A stretch of 64,000 nucleotides of DNA from assembly GCA_018141845.1 (NCBI GenBank), contig CP073340.1, forward strand, positions 1,327,001 to 1,391,000, written 5' to 3'. Made by a program: the position numbers and the translations under genes. This document shows, in pieces, positions 16,458 to 25,155 of this stretch; within the stretch, counting starts at the first letter, position 1, and each line of letters starts with the position of its first letter. This DNA comes from Lachnospiraceae bacterium oral taxon 096 (GTDB lineage Bacteria > Bacillota > Clostridia > Lachnospirales > Lachnospiraceae). The notes under the pieces are model-generated. The model saw only the letters and a program-made list of their open reading frames with translations, was not told the origin of the DNA and did not search any database.

Positions 16458-18857
16458 ATGGATGTAATAGATGAAAATACTCCCACATTGGCAGGGCTTA
16501 GTAAGTCCGAAGTGGCCGACAGAGTGGCTAGGGGAGAGGGAAATAAGGCCGACATAGGAACAGATAAGACGACAAGAGAAATTATTTTATCTAATCTATG
16601 TACCTACTTTAATTTGATATTTTTGGTTATTTCTATTTTGTTGATTTTGGTAGGATCGTATAGAAATCTTACATTTTTGCCAATTATTATTGGAAATACA
16701 GTGATTGGAATTGTGCAGGAGCTTCGCGCAAAGAAGACATTGGAAAAGATGAATCTTTTGAGTGCTCCGCATGTCGATGTCCTCAGAGATGGGAAACTAG
16801 AAAATCTCTTGTCAGAAGAGCTTGTCAAAGATGATATTGTTTTGTTTTCGGCTGGAAAGCAGATTTGTGCAGATGCTAGAGTTGTAGAGGGAAGCATCAA
16901 TGTAAATGAATCATTGCTGACAGGTGAGGTAGATGAGATTGAAAAGAATGTTGGCAGTGCGTTGATGTCAGGAAGTTTTGTGGTGTCAGGAGAGTGCTAT
17001 GCAAAAGTTGAAAAAGTAGGTGCCGATTCTTATATTTCAAAGCTGAGCATAGAAGCAAAGTCGATGAGTGGTAAAGAACAGTCAGAAATGATACGCCAAA
17101 TCAATTTGATTGTTAAGGCCGTAGGTATTATTATCATACCGATTGCTATTATTTTGTTTTGCCAAAGCTATTATGTCAATCATGATACATTGAGCAAAAG
17201 TGTGACTTCAACAGTGGCAGCGATTATTGGTATGATTCCAGAGGGACTCTATTTATTGACTACTTTAGCCTTGGCCATCAGCACAGTGAAGCTAGCTAGA
17301 AGGAAGGTGCTACTCCATGATATGAAGAGCATTGAGACTTTGGCTAGAGTTGATGTGCTGTGTGTGGATAAGACAGGAACCATTACAGAGCCGGATATGA
17401 GGGTAGAAGAGGTATTCCTTTGTAAAAGTGGTTCAAAGCCTGAGCTAAGTGAGGAGGATTTAAAGAGGACACTGGCTGACTATGTTTTTGCTTCTAAAGA
17501 TAACAATGCAACAATGAAGTCGCTCAAGGAATATGCAAGTAATATTAAGATCTATGGGGACAAAATACCAAAAAAGATTTTGCCCTTTTCCTCTGCACTA
17601 AAATATGGAAGCATCACTTTTGAAGATGGTTGCTATTTGCTTGGAGCACCAGAGTTTATTATGAAAGAGAATTTCGTAAAATTTGAAAATGATGTTTTTC
17701 CCTATACACAAAGGGGCAGTCGTGTTTTACTTTTTGCAAAGTATGAGGGAGATGATATTGAAAAAGGGATTACTCAAAATGTCATACCACTAGGATTTGT
17801 TGCTTTTTCAAATCCAATTCGTGCAAATGCAGAAAAAACATTTAACTACTTTAGGAGTCAAAATGTTGGCATCAAGGTGATATCGGGAGATAATCCACAG
17901 ACAGTGTCACAGGTTGCCATTCAAGCAGGAATAGAAAATGCCGAAAATTACATTGATGCAAGTTTACTCGACAGCGACAAGAAAATAGAAGAAGCTATGT
18001 CAAATTATACCGTGTTTGGGCGTGTGACACCAAAGCAAAAGCAAAAGATTGTAAAGGCCTTACAAAGGCAGGGGCATACAGTGGCGATGACAGGAGATGG
18101 TGTCAATGATATCTTGGCAATGAAAGATGCAGATTGCAGTGTGGCCATGGCCTCAGGAAGCGAAGCCTGTGCACAGGCAGCACAGGTCGTACTATTGGAT
18201 TCTGACTTTGCCCATATGCCAGACCTCGTGTATGAAGGACGAAGAGTGGTCAACAATATTGAGCGTTCCGCAAGTCTATTCCTAGTGAAGAATATCTTCT
18301 CCTTACTTTTGTCTGTGCTGTCGGCAGTATTTTTATTTACTTATCCGCTCGAACCTGCACAAATTTCCTTTGTGAGTATGTTTACCATCGGAATTCCAGG
18401 ATTTCTTTTGGCGTTGGAGCCAAATAAGAATCGAATTCAAGGAAATTTCCTCAAAAATGTGTTGATTAAGGCGTTGCCGGGAGGACTGACGGATGTGATT
18501 GCTGTATTTGCCATTGTGGTTGCCGGAAGTGTATTTAGAATATCCGAAGATAGCATAGGAACGATTGCCACCTTGGTCATGTCTGTTGTCGGATTTATGA
18601 TTTTGACAAAGATCAGCGAACCACTGGACTATCGGAAGTATCTAGTGATTGCAGTGAATGTTGTCGGGTTGCTATTTTCGGGACTCCTTCTTAGAAGATT
18701 GTTTGCATTGACTGACTTGTCAAAAATCAGTATTTTACTTATGGTAATTTTTGGATTTGCAGCGGAGTCTGTATTTAGAAATTTGACTTTGTTGGTAGAG
18801 AAGGTAGAAATTTTCTATTTGCAGGCAAGGGAAAAAAGTATAAAAAGCAAAAAGTAA
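16458..18857 (+). CDS. Cation-translocating P-type ATPase
   Basis: 799 aa. The actuator loop SLLTGEVDEIEK (TGE), the ion-channel helix MIPEGLYLLTTLALA, the phosphorylation site CVDKTGTITEPDM, the nucleotide domain and the hinge VAMTGDGVNDILAMKDADCSVAM all occur in order, followed by the C-terminal helices. The PEGL pattern and compact length fit the CtpE-like calcium-ATPase subgroup rather than heavy-metal pumps; there is no N-terminal metal-binding domain. Ion specificity is inference. A GGGGGG-rich site lies before the ATG. A strong terminator follows. Confidence 0.9.
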   Translation: MDVIDENTPTLAGLSKSEVADRVARGEGNKADIGTDKTTREIILSNLCTYFNLIFLVISILLILVGSYRNLTFLPIIIGNTVIGIVQELRAKKTLEKMNLLSAPHVDVLRDGKLENLLSEELVKDDIVLFSAGKQICADARVVEGSINVNESLLTGEVDEIEKNVGSALMSGSFVVSGECYAKVEKVGADSYISKLSIEAKSMSGKEQSEMIRQINLIVKAVGIIIIPIAIILFCQSYYVNHDTLSKSVTSTVAAIIGMIPEGLYLLTTLALAISTVKLARRKVLLHDMKSIETLARVDVLCVDKTGTITEPDMRVEEVFLCKSGSKPELSEEDLKRTLADYVFASKDNNATMKSLKEYASNIKIYGDKIPKKILPFSSALKYGSITFEDGCYLLGAPEFIMKENFVKFENDVFPYTQRGSRVLLFAKYEGDDIEKGITQNVIPLGFVAFSNPIRANAEKTFNYFRSQNVGIKVISGDNPQTVSQVAIQAGIENAENYIDASLLDSDKKIEEAMSNYTVFGRVTPKQKQKIVKALQRQGHTVAMTGDGVNDILAMKDADCSVAMASGSEACAQAAQVVLLDSDFAHMPDLVYEGRRVVNNIERSASLFLVKNIFSLLLSVLSAVFLFTYPLEPAQISFVSMFTIGIPGFLLALEPNKNRIQGNFLKNVLIKALPGGLTDVIAVFAIVVAGSVFRISEDSIGTIATLVMSVVGFMILTKISEPLDYRKYLVIAVNVVGLLFSGLLLRRLFALTDLSKISILLMVIFGFAAESVFRNLTLLVEKVEIFYLQAREKSIKSKK

Positions 18858-18874
18858 TGTAAAAAGAGTTGTGC

Positions 18875-18924
18875 ACAAAAGCTATCAAATTGGATTGTAG
18901 ATGATCTGATTTGATAGCTTTTGT
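18875..18924. terminator. Bidirectional terminator between P-type ATPase and WYL gene
   Basis: A perfect 16-bp stem (ACAAAAGCTATCAAAT with ATTTGATAGCTTTTGT) lies between convergent genes. Confidence 0.85.
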
Positions 18925-18931
18925 CATGTTG

Positions 18932-19975
18932 CTATTGGTAGACTTCTAAAGACTTCTTGTGAAAATCAATAATTCTATCTCTGAGAGAAGGAGGTGATTC
19001 TACGATGGCCTCCCCAGGATTAAAGCGGCGAAAGTAGCGATATAACTGTTCCTCAGAGCAATTGAAAGAGTATCGAAAACAGCCATTAGGGGCAGGCTTT
19101 TTTTCCTTTATCTTTGGTCTTCCAAAGTAAATATGTCGAAAAGAAGACAGCCCTTTTTTTGTTAGAAGGACACAACTTGTTTCAGGTGGAGTATTGATGG
19201 CATAGGAAGCACCAAGGCTTTGGGTAAGTGAAAAGTTTTTTTCAATATCTTCAGGGCAAGGGATAAACAAAGAAGTTCCTTGAATCTGTGACATTCTACT
19301 TAATCGAAATGAATAATTTTTTATTGTGTTATTTTCATCCAATCCATAGCAGAAGACATAATTAAACATCTGCTCCTTGCCAAGAAAAATTTTATATGGC
19401 ATTACAGTGTACCATTGATTATCGGATAAATTGTAAAATTTAATACATTTTTTCTGACAACGACAGGAAATATTCTCATACTCAGACTGGAATATAATCC
19501 GTTCGCGCTGGTACAAAGGTTTCTTAAAGTAGAGCTTGAGAATTTTACATATAAATCCTGATCGACTCATATCATGGGGACAATCCTTGTCAATTTCTTC
19601 GTATATATTTGTGGTATAGTTTTTTTGAGTCGGCTTAAATGACAAGCGATTTTTTTCAGGTGTATCCTCTGTGTTATTGCTGTGACGAGGCAATAGCTCG
19701 TCTGCTTCGTTGTCTAGTATCATGTCGATTAGCTTACGAATATCTTTAGCAATCATAGGGTAGGTATCCAATAATTTTGTAAATTCCTCCATTTCGTCCT
19801 TATATTTGTCTTTGTTAAAGTATACATAGAGCAGTCGATTGAGAAAGGCATTGGTGTTTCCTTTCGTTGGTTCGCTGTTCTTATTGTCTTTGAATATTTC
19901 AAATAGTTCGATATCGTTGTCCATCATTTTGCGGATCTTAGGTGAAGGATAGATATCAATTTTTGCATTCTCCAT
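18932..19975 (-). CDS. WYL-domain transcriptional regulator, probably with N-terminal ribbon-helix-helix
   Basis: 347 aa. The N-terminal ~80 residues contain KGNTNAFLNRLLYVYFNK, which fits a ribbon-helix-helix DNA-binding unit rather than HTH. The WYL domain lies around residues 170-260 (CIKFYNLSDNQWYTVMPYKI, then FNYVFCYGLDENN and YSFRLSRMSQIQ). A C-terminal extension follows. RHH-WYL proteins are known accessories of CRISPR loci (for example near Cas13d), where they sense ligand or RNA. It is divergent from the csm6 gene run and shares a 210-bp regulatory region with it. AGGAGG precedes the start. Confidence 0.75.
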   Translation of the reverse strand: MENAKIDIYPSPKIRKMMDNDIELFEIFKDNKNSEPTKGNTNAFLNRLLYVYFNKDKYKDEMEEFTKLLDTYPMIAKDIRKLIDMILDNEADELLPRHSNNTEDTPEKNRLSFKPTQKNYTTNIYEEIDKDCPHDMSRSGFICKILKLYFKKPLYQRERIIFQSEYENISCRCQKKCIKFYNLSDNQWYTVMPYKIFLGKEQMFNYVFCYGLDENNTIKNYSFRLSRMSQIQGTSLFIPCPEDIEKNFSLTQSLGASYAINTPPETSCVLLTKKGLSSFRHIYFGRPKIKEKKPAPNGCFRYSFNCSEEQLYRYFRRFNPGEAIVESPPSLRDRIIDFHKKSLEVYQ

Positions 19976-20037
19976 TCATTTTCCTCCTTTACCTCCTTTA
20001 CCCATAAAAGGTGGGTGTAAATTATTGCGATATAGCC

Positions 20038-20105
20038 ATTATAATACTTGTTTTAAGCTAATACAAGGGGGGTGGATTGCTTTTTATAAATACGAATTTT
20101 AAATA
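20038..20105. promoter_or_regulatory. Divergent promoter region of WYL gene and csm6 run, with inverted repeat
   Basis: On the minus strand, TTGTAT (20061-20066), a 17-nt spacer and TATAAT (20038-20043) face the WYL gene. An inverted repeat CTTGT (20047-20051)/ACAAG (20063-20067) overlaps its -35 and spacer, where a repressor would act. On the plus strand, a weaker TTGCTT (20077-20082), N17, TAAATA (20100-20105) could serve the opposite run. Autoregulation is inference. Confidence 0.5.
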
Positions 20106-20186
20106 AAAATTAAAAGTGCTATATTATAGGTGTAACGAAGAGAAAACAAGTTGAAAAGAGTGAGCCGTGAGGCATAGGAGGGTATT

Positions 20187-20402
20187 ATGATGAAAGATGT
20201 ATGTAGAGCATGTGGAGCTATTGCGGTAAAGGCTATAGAGGAAGGTAAATTGGGGGGCTGGCAAATCACTACTATTGTATTGGGTTTGGGAGTGATTGGT
20301 CTGATAGCATATAAAGATACTCTGAATTACAACTATAAGTTACAGTCACTAGGAATTGGTACTCAGGCTATGCGATTGAGTGACACAAGTATTAGGGGAT
20401 AA
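20187..20402 (+). CDS. Small membrane-anchored protein, unknown
   Basis: 71 aa with GGAGGG just before the ATG. An N-terminal CRACG motif is followed by a hydrophobic stretch (ITTIVLGLGVIGLIAYK, about residues 27-43) and a short polar tail. It is first in the run toward csm6, 39 bp before the EcsC gene. A single-helix protein next to EcsC suggests a membrane partner. No family recognised. Confidence 0.6.
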   Translation: MMKDVCRACGAIAVKAIEEGKLGGWQITTIVLGLGVIGLIAYKDTLNYNYKLQSLGIGTQAMRLSDTSIRG

Positions 20403-20441
20403 AGTAGATGCATAAAACTGGATGTAGTAAAGGAGAAAGCG

Positions 20442-21089
20442 ATGAAAAATGAAGTTGTGACACAAAAACAGCAAGAGCAGGGAATGCAATGGCTGGATGT
20501 CGCCTATGGTCAAGCGATAAAAGGCATTGGTCTTGGCGACACAAGTGTAGAAAAAATGGCAGGGGATTATCTTGCAAAATATTCAAGTGCAGAAGAAGCT
20601 TGCAAGGCAATGTTAAAAAATCAAGTTAAAAAATGTACATCCAGTGGAGTTATCACAGGTTTTGGGGGTTTTACAACACTTCCATTTACTCTTCCGCTCA
20701 ATGTCACCAGTGTATTGTATATGCAAATGAGAATGATTGCCTGCACAGCGCATTTGGCTGAGTATTCTCCATCGAGTGATCAGACGGAAACACTTGTCCT
20801 TGCCTGCCTTGTTGGGGAGCCATTGACTCAGGTAGCAAAGCAAGCGGGTGTAAAACTGGGAACAAGAGTTGCCACAAATGCAATCAAAAAAATTCCAGGC
20901 AAAACACTGACAAAAATCAATCAGGCGATTGGCTGTCGGTTTATTACCAAGTTTGGCACAAAGGGAATTGTAAATCTTGGAAAGGCCGTGCCACTGATTG
21001 GAGCAGGTGTGGGCGGTGCATTCGACTATTTTGGAACTCGCACCATAGCTGACAGAGCCTATAAGGCATTTTTTGAAGGAAGGTGGTAG
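20442..21089 (+). CDS. EcsC-family protein
   Basis: 215 aa. The central glycine-rich amphipathic block (GVITGFGGFTTLPFTLPLNV, then TSVLYMQMRMIACTAHLA) and the C-terminal PLIGAGVGGAFDYFGTRTIADRAYKAF match the EcsC family. The family is named from the B. subtilis Ecs transporter locus, but molecular function is unknown; membrane association is likely. It lies between the small membrane protein and csm6 on the same strand, so co-expression with the CRISPR genes is probable. Confidence 0.75.
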   Translation: MKNEVVTQKQQEQGMQWLDVAYGQAIKGIGLGDTSVEKMAGDYLAKYSSAEEACKAMLKNQVKKCTSSGVITGFGGFTTLPFTLPLNVTSVLYMQMRMIACTAHLAEYSPSSDQTETLVLACLVGEPLTQVAKQAGVKLGTRVATNAIKKIPGKTLTKINQAIGCRFITKFGTKGIVNLGKAVPLIGAGVGGAFDYFGTRTIADRAYKAFFEGRW

Positions 21090-21214
21090 AAAAAAGAAAA
21101 AACAATAAGATATTGACAAGATATTGAATAGAAATGAAAAATACCTTACACTACATATAGGAAGGTATGGAAAACATTGAGAACAGATAGTTACAAATGA
21201 CTAGGAGGTCAAAA

Positions 21215-22594
21215 ATGAATATACTTTTTTCACCAGTTGGAGGAACAGATCCAGTATCAGAGCGCAATTTATATGATGGTTCGATGTTGCATATTTGCAG
21301 ACATTGTGATATTGACAAGGTTTATCTGTATATGACGAAGGAAATATGGGAAAAACATGTAAAGGACAATCGCTATCGTTTCTTTATTGAGAAATTAGCT
21401 GAGCAAAAGAATAAGAAGATCGAATGTGTTATTATTGCAGACAAGGATCTTGAAAATGTACAAGTATATGATCAATTCTTATTTAGATTTGAGAAGGAAA
21501 TCAATTCGATTGTCAAGGAGTTGAAGGAAGGGGATCAATTTTTTATTAATATTTCTTCTGGAACTCCAGCAATGAAAAATGCGTTAGTTATTTTGCAGGA
21601 CTTAAATGAATATAACTGCAAGTTTATTCAGGTTTCCACGCCAGAAAGGAAAATGAATCAACAGATCCATGAGAAAAATCTTGATTTGGAATTGATGTGG
21701 GAGTTAAATGCAGAGCTAGAACGAGATGGCGAGAATCGATGTGCTGAAAATGTATGCCCATCGCTATCGAGACTTAGAAAAGAAGAGATCATCAAAAAGC
21801 ATATCGACGAGTATGACTATAGAGCGGCACTTTCTGTAGCAAGGAGCATGGAAAAACACAGCATCCAAAATTATATTGAAGAATTGCAGCGAGCAGCAAA
21901 TCGCTATAATTTGAATATGAAGAAGGTGGATCGTGACTACAAGAAAGATGGATTTGACATCACACCAGTAAAGTCTGGAGATGCGAGAAAGCTTTTTGAG
22001 TACGCATTGTGGTTGAATATCAAGGAAAAAAGGCAGGAGTATATTGACTTTGTCAGAGGTATTACACCAATTGTTGTCGAGCTATTTGAAGTTGTGTTAA
22101 AGAGCAAAGGAAAGTTGGACATCAATGACTATTGCAAGGTAAATAAGTATGGTGTCAGAAAGTGGGATCAAGACAAAGTTACACGGAATTTGCCAGGTAG
22201 ATCGGATAGTATCAGTGAGATCACGGACAGGGAGCATAGAGAAAAGCACAGTGAAGATGCAAATCCATCTAGGTTTAATTTGTCCAATGTATATTCAGAG
22301 GCCCTATTGTATCTGTTGAGAAATTTGGCCGATGATACGACACTTCTAGATATTGCAAATAATCTCAGAAGTGTGGAGGAGAAAGTGAGAAATCTTGCTG
22401 CACATGATATTGTTTCACTCGATGGCAATGACATCAAGAATAGGACTGGATTTACTCCTTCTCAGATTATGGATATGATAAAGAAGCTTTTTGCCTATAC
22501 GAATTTTGGCATTAAACCAGAGTATTGGAATTCCTATGAGGAGATGAATAGGGAGTTAAAGAGAAGGATTAGCGACCATGCAAAAAGAAGCTAG
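21215..22594 (+). CDS. csm6: Csm6: CARF-HEPN ribonuclease of type III-A CRISPR
   Basis: 459 aa from the ATG at 21215 (CTAGGAGG upstream). The CARF part opens with MNILFSPVGGTDPVSERN and DGSMLHICRHCDIDKVYLYM and carries the ligand motif NISSGTPAMKNAL at residue 112. The C-terminal HEPN domain has the catalytic R-x4-H as R392-NLAA-H397. In type III systems, Cas10 makes cyclic oligoadenylate upon target RNA binding; Csm6 binds it and degrades RNA without specificity. No cas10 gene is in the window, so the second messenger must come from elsewhere. Its stop is 13 bp before nrdD. Confidence 0.85.
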   Translation: MNILFSPVGGTDPVSERNLYDGSMLHICRHCDIDKVYLYMTKEIWEKHVKDNRYRFFIEKLAEQKNKKIECVIIADKDLENVQVYDQFLFRFEKEINSIVKELKEGDQFFINISSGTPAMKNALVILQDLNEYNCKFIQVSTPERKMNQQIHEKNLDLELMWELNAELERDGENRCAENVCPSLSRLRKEEIIKKHIDEYDYRAALSVARSMEKHSIQNYIEELQRAANRYNLNMKKVDRDYKKDGFDITPVKSGDARKLFEYALWLNIKEKRQEYIDFVRGITPIVVELFEVVLKSKGKLDINDYCKVNKYGVRKWDQDKVTRNLPGRSDSISEITDREHREKHSEDANPSRFNLSNVYSEALLYLLRNLADDTTLLDIANNLRSVEEKVRNLAAHDIVSLDGNDIKNRTGFTPSQIMDMIKKLFAYTNFGIKPEYWNSYEEMNRELKRRISDHAKRS

Positions 22595-22607
22595 ATCCAT
22601 TCAATAG

Positions 22608-24854
22608 ATGAGTGAATATCAAATGAAATGGATGAGGAAGGTAAGTAGAGGAATTTACTTGTCTTCCTCTTTCGAGGATGGTGTAAGGGATGGGGATATG
22701 GACGATAAATTTATATTATTAAGGCGAGATGGAAAAGAATTAGAGTATAGCAAAAATTGTGACTGGATCAAGGTCTTAGTGAAAATAGATGCGGCGATGG
22801 CACTAGCACCGATTGATGACGATTGTATTGAAAAGATAAATAATGATTTCTATCATGAACTTGTGTTATTGAAACAGCAACTTGGAAGAAATAAATTTGA
22901 AAGCAAGGAATGGCATAGTTGTATAAAAAAAGCACTATCTGGACATCCAGAAGTGGCCGATGTGTTTCTTTTTGCAACTAAGGAAGTCAATGCAGGAATT
23001 TACGAGCAGATTTGTACTCAAATGAGTAAGATTACCTATGATGGTGATACGAGTAATGGAAGTATGGATAGCAGTTTGGTATCCAGTAAGAGAGCACTTA
23101 TTGTGGATGCAGTAGAAAAAATCACATATAGCAATTATCATCTTACACCGGAACAGAGAGAAGCTATCAATGATGGATATATTTATATTCATGACATGGG
23201 ATTTCGAAGAGATACGATCAATTGTTGCCTCTTTGATATGGAAACCGTACTCAATGGTGGATTTGAAATGGGTGAAATGTGGTATGACGAACCAAGCACA
23301 TTGTCAGAGGCCTTTGATGTCATTGCAACAGTGTCGATGAATGCAGTCGCACAAATTTATGGTGGTTTTACCATTGCACAGATTGATGAGCTATTCGTCA
23401 AATATGCAAAAAAGAGCTATGATGTTTATTTGAAAGAGTTGGTAGAAGTTGGAATAGAGATAGAAAAAGCGGATCAACTGGCAAATCAAAAGGTTGAAAG
23501 AGACTTTGAAAATGGATTTTTTGCATTGGAAGCAAAGTTCAATTCTCTCATTTCGCCAAGAGGAGACTATCCATTTATTACCATATCATTTGGCATTGGC
23601 ATGGACAAATATGCCCAGATGGCAACCATTGCTGCGTTAAAGGTTAGAAAAGAGGGACATGGCAAGGAAGGATTTAAGCGACCTGTGCTCTTTCCTAAAT
23701 TAGTTTTTCTTTATGACAAGAATCTTCATGCCAAAGGCAAACCATTATACTCCCTTTTTCAAGACGCTCTATCGTGCTCGAGCAAGGTGATGTATCCAGA
23801 ATATTTGAGCCTAACGGGAGATAGAGGGATTGTCTCTGAAGTCTATAAAAAATATGGCAAAGTCATTAGCCCGATGTGTTGTAGAGCTTTTCTTACCAAG
23901 TGGTTTGAAAGAGGGGGAGAGATACCAGCAGATGAATATGATACCCCTGTATTTATAGGTAGATTTAATATTGGCGTTGTGTCCTTGAACCTTCCAATGA
24001 TTTTGGCAAAGAGCAGAGAAGATCATGAGAACTTTTATAATGTACTTGATGATTATTTACATTTAATTAGGAAAATTCATAAGAGAACCTATAAGTTTTT
24101 GGCAGAAAAGAAGGCCTATACCAATCCATTGGCCTTTATGCAAGGTGGTCTATATGGTGGTCATCTCAAGCGAGATGACAAGATAGAGCCACTGCTAAAG
24201 AGTGCGACGGCTTCTTTTGGAATTACCGCACTCAATGAATTGCAATACTTATACAATAGTAGATCAATTACAGAAGATGGTGAATTTGCCCTAGAAGTTG
24301 TGGAGTATATTAATAAAAAGATAGCTGAATATCAAGCTGAGGATCATATACAATATTCTGTCTATGGTACACCAGCCGAGAGCCTTTGTGGAAAGCAAGT
24401 TAAATCATTTAGAAAAAAGTTTGGAATAAAGAAAAATGTTAGTGACAGAGATTATTTTTCAAATTCATTTCACTGCCATGTCTCAGAAGATATAACACAG
24501 CTAGATAAGCAAAGTTATGAGGCAAGATTTTGGGATTTATTTAATGGTGGAAAGATTCAATATGTGCGTTTTGATGTCCCACATAATATCGAAGCACTAG
24601 AAGCTTATGTCAACCATGCAATGGATTTAGGGCTCTATGAAGGCATCAATATTTCACTAGCGTATTGTGATAATTGTGGCTTTCAGTGGAATAACAAAAA
24701 GACAAATAGACCAGATGTTTGTCCTAGATGTGGCAAAAAGGAAATGACACTTATCGACCGAATGTGTGGTTATATTGCCTTTTCAAAAATACATGGAAAG
24801 TCAAGGTTAAATGAAGCGAAAATGGCAGAGGTCTATGATCGGATTTCTATGTAA
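22608..24854 (+). CDS. nrdD: Class III anaerobic ribonucleoside-triphosphate reductase, CRISPR-adjacent
   Basis: 748 aa. The N terminus looks like a degenerate ATP-cone (ILLRRDGKELEYSKN). The catalytic core is intact: C206/C207 in TINCCLFDM, QIYGGFTIAQIDELF, SPMCCRAFL, NIGVVSLNLPMI and the YGTPAESLC loop with its Glu. A CxxC...CxxC zinc site (YCDNCGFQW, VCPRCGKK) precedes the glycyl radical G721 in RMCGYIAF. The tail LNEAKMAEVYDRISM is standard. It should reduce NTPs to dNTPs anaerobically after activation by NrdG, which is not encoded nearby. Placement between csm6 and the CRISPR leader is unusual. The start is uncertain because no clear RBS precedes it. Confidence 0.88.
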   Translation: MSEYQMKWMRKVSRGIYLSSSFEDGVRDGDMDDKFILLRRDGKELEYSKNCDWIKVLVKIDAAMALAPIDDDCIEKINNDFYHELVLLKQQLGRNKFESKEWHSCIKKALSGHPEVADVFLFATKEVNAGIYEQICTQMSKITYDGDTSNGSMDSSLVSSKRALIVDAVEKITYSNYHLTPEQREAINDGYIYIHDMGFRRDTINCCLFDMETVLNGGFEMGEMWYDEPSTLSEAFDVIATVSMNAVAQIYGGFTIAQIDELFVKYAKKSYDVYLKELVEVGIEIEKADQLANQKVERDFENGFFALEAKFNSLISPRGDYPFITISFGIGMDKYAQMATIAALKVRKEGHGKEGFKRPVLFPKLVFLYDKNLHAKGKPLYSLFQDALSCSSKVMYPEYLSLTGDRGIVSEVYKKYGKVISPMCCRAFLTKWFERGGEIPADEYDTPVFIGRFNIGVVSLNLPMILAKSREDHENFYNVLDDYLHLIRKIHKRTYKFLAEKKAYTNPLAFMQGGLYGGHLKRDDKIEPLLKSATASFGITALNELQYLYNSRSITEDGEFALEVVEYINKKIAEYQAEDHIQYSVYGTPAESLCGKQVKSFRKKFGIKKNVSDRDYFSNSFHCHVSEDITQLDKQSYEARFWDLFNGGKIQYVRFDVPHNIEALEAYVNHAMDLGLYEGINISLAYCDNCGFQWNNKKTNRPDVCPRCGKKEMTLIDRMCGYIAFSKIHGKSRLNEAKMAEVYDRISM

Positions 24855-24889
24855 GTTGTGTTTGTGAATATGTGAATATGGGTAAAAGC

Positions 24890-24930
24890 AAAAAAGATGG
24901 GAAGACAAGATGCTCTCATCTTTTTGGTTT
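24890..24930 (+). terminator. Terminator after nrdD
   Basis: AAAAAAGATG pairs with CATCTTTTTG around a 17-nt loop, followed by a T-rich tract. It separates the gene run from the CRISPR leader. Confidence 0.65.
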
Positions 24931-24931
24931 T

Positions 24932-25155
24932 ATAAAATTTGTCACAAAATAAAGTGTTTGCAAAAGCTCTTTTTTGTGTTATACTTACTAAGGCAATTGA
25001 GGAAAATTCCATTTTGCCCCGATGGCTTAAAATGGTGCTTTTTGGGGTATGTGGGTTGATTTTCACTTGATTTAAGGGCAAAAAAGTACTTGTTAAATTT
25101 TTAGCCCGAAAAGTGCCTCGCAACCCATGGAATTTACAGGGTTTGCAGGGATAGG
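24932..25155 (+). promoter_or_regulatory. CRISPR leader
   Basis: AT-rich noncoding DNA directly before the first repeat. TTGCAA (24958-24963), N16, TATACT (24980-24985) is a plausible array promoter. A hairpin follows (GGCAA/TTGCC at 24992-25017, enclosing GGAAAATTCC). The leader-end half holds the GC-richer block GCCTCGCAACCCATGG and TTTACAGGGTTTGCAGGG abutting the first repeat, where Cas1-Cas2 would integrate. Orientation is supported by degenerate repeats at the opposite end. Confidence 0.65.
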
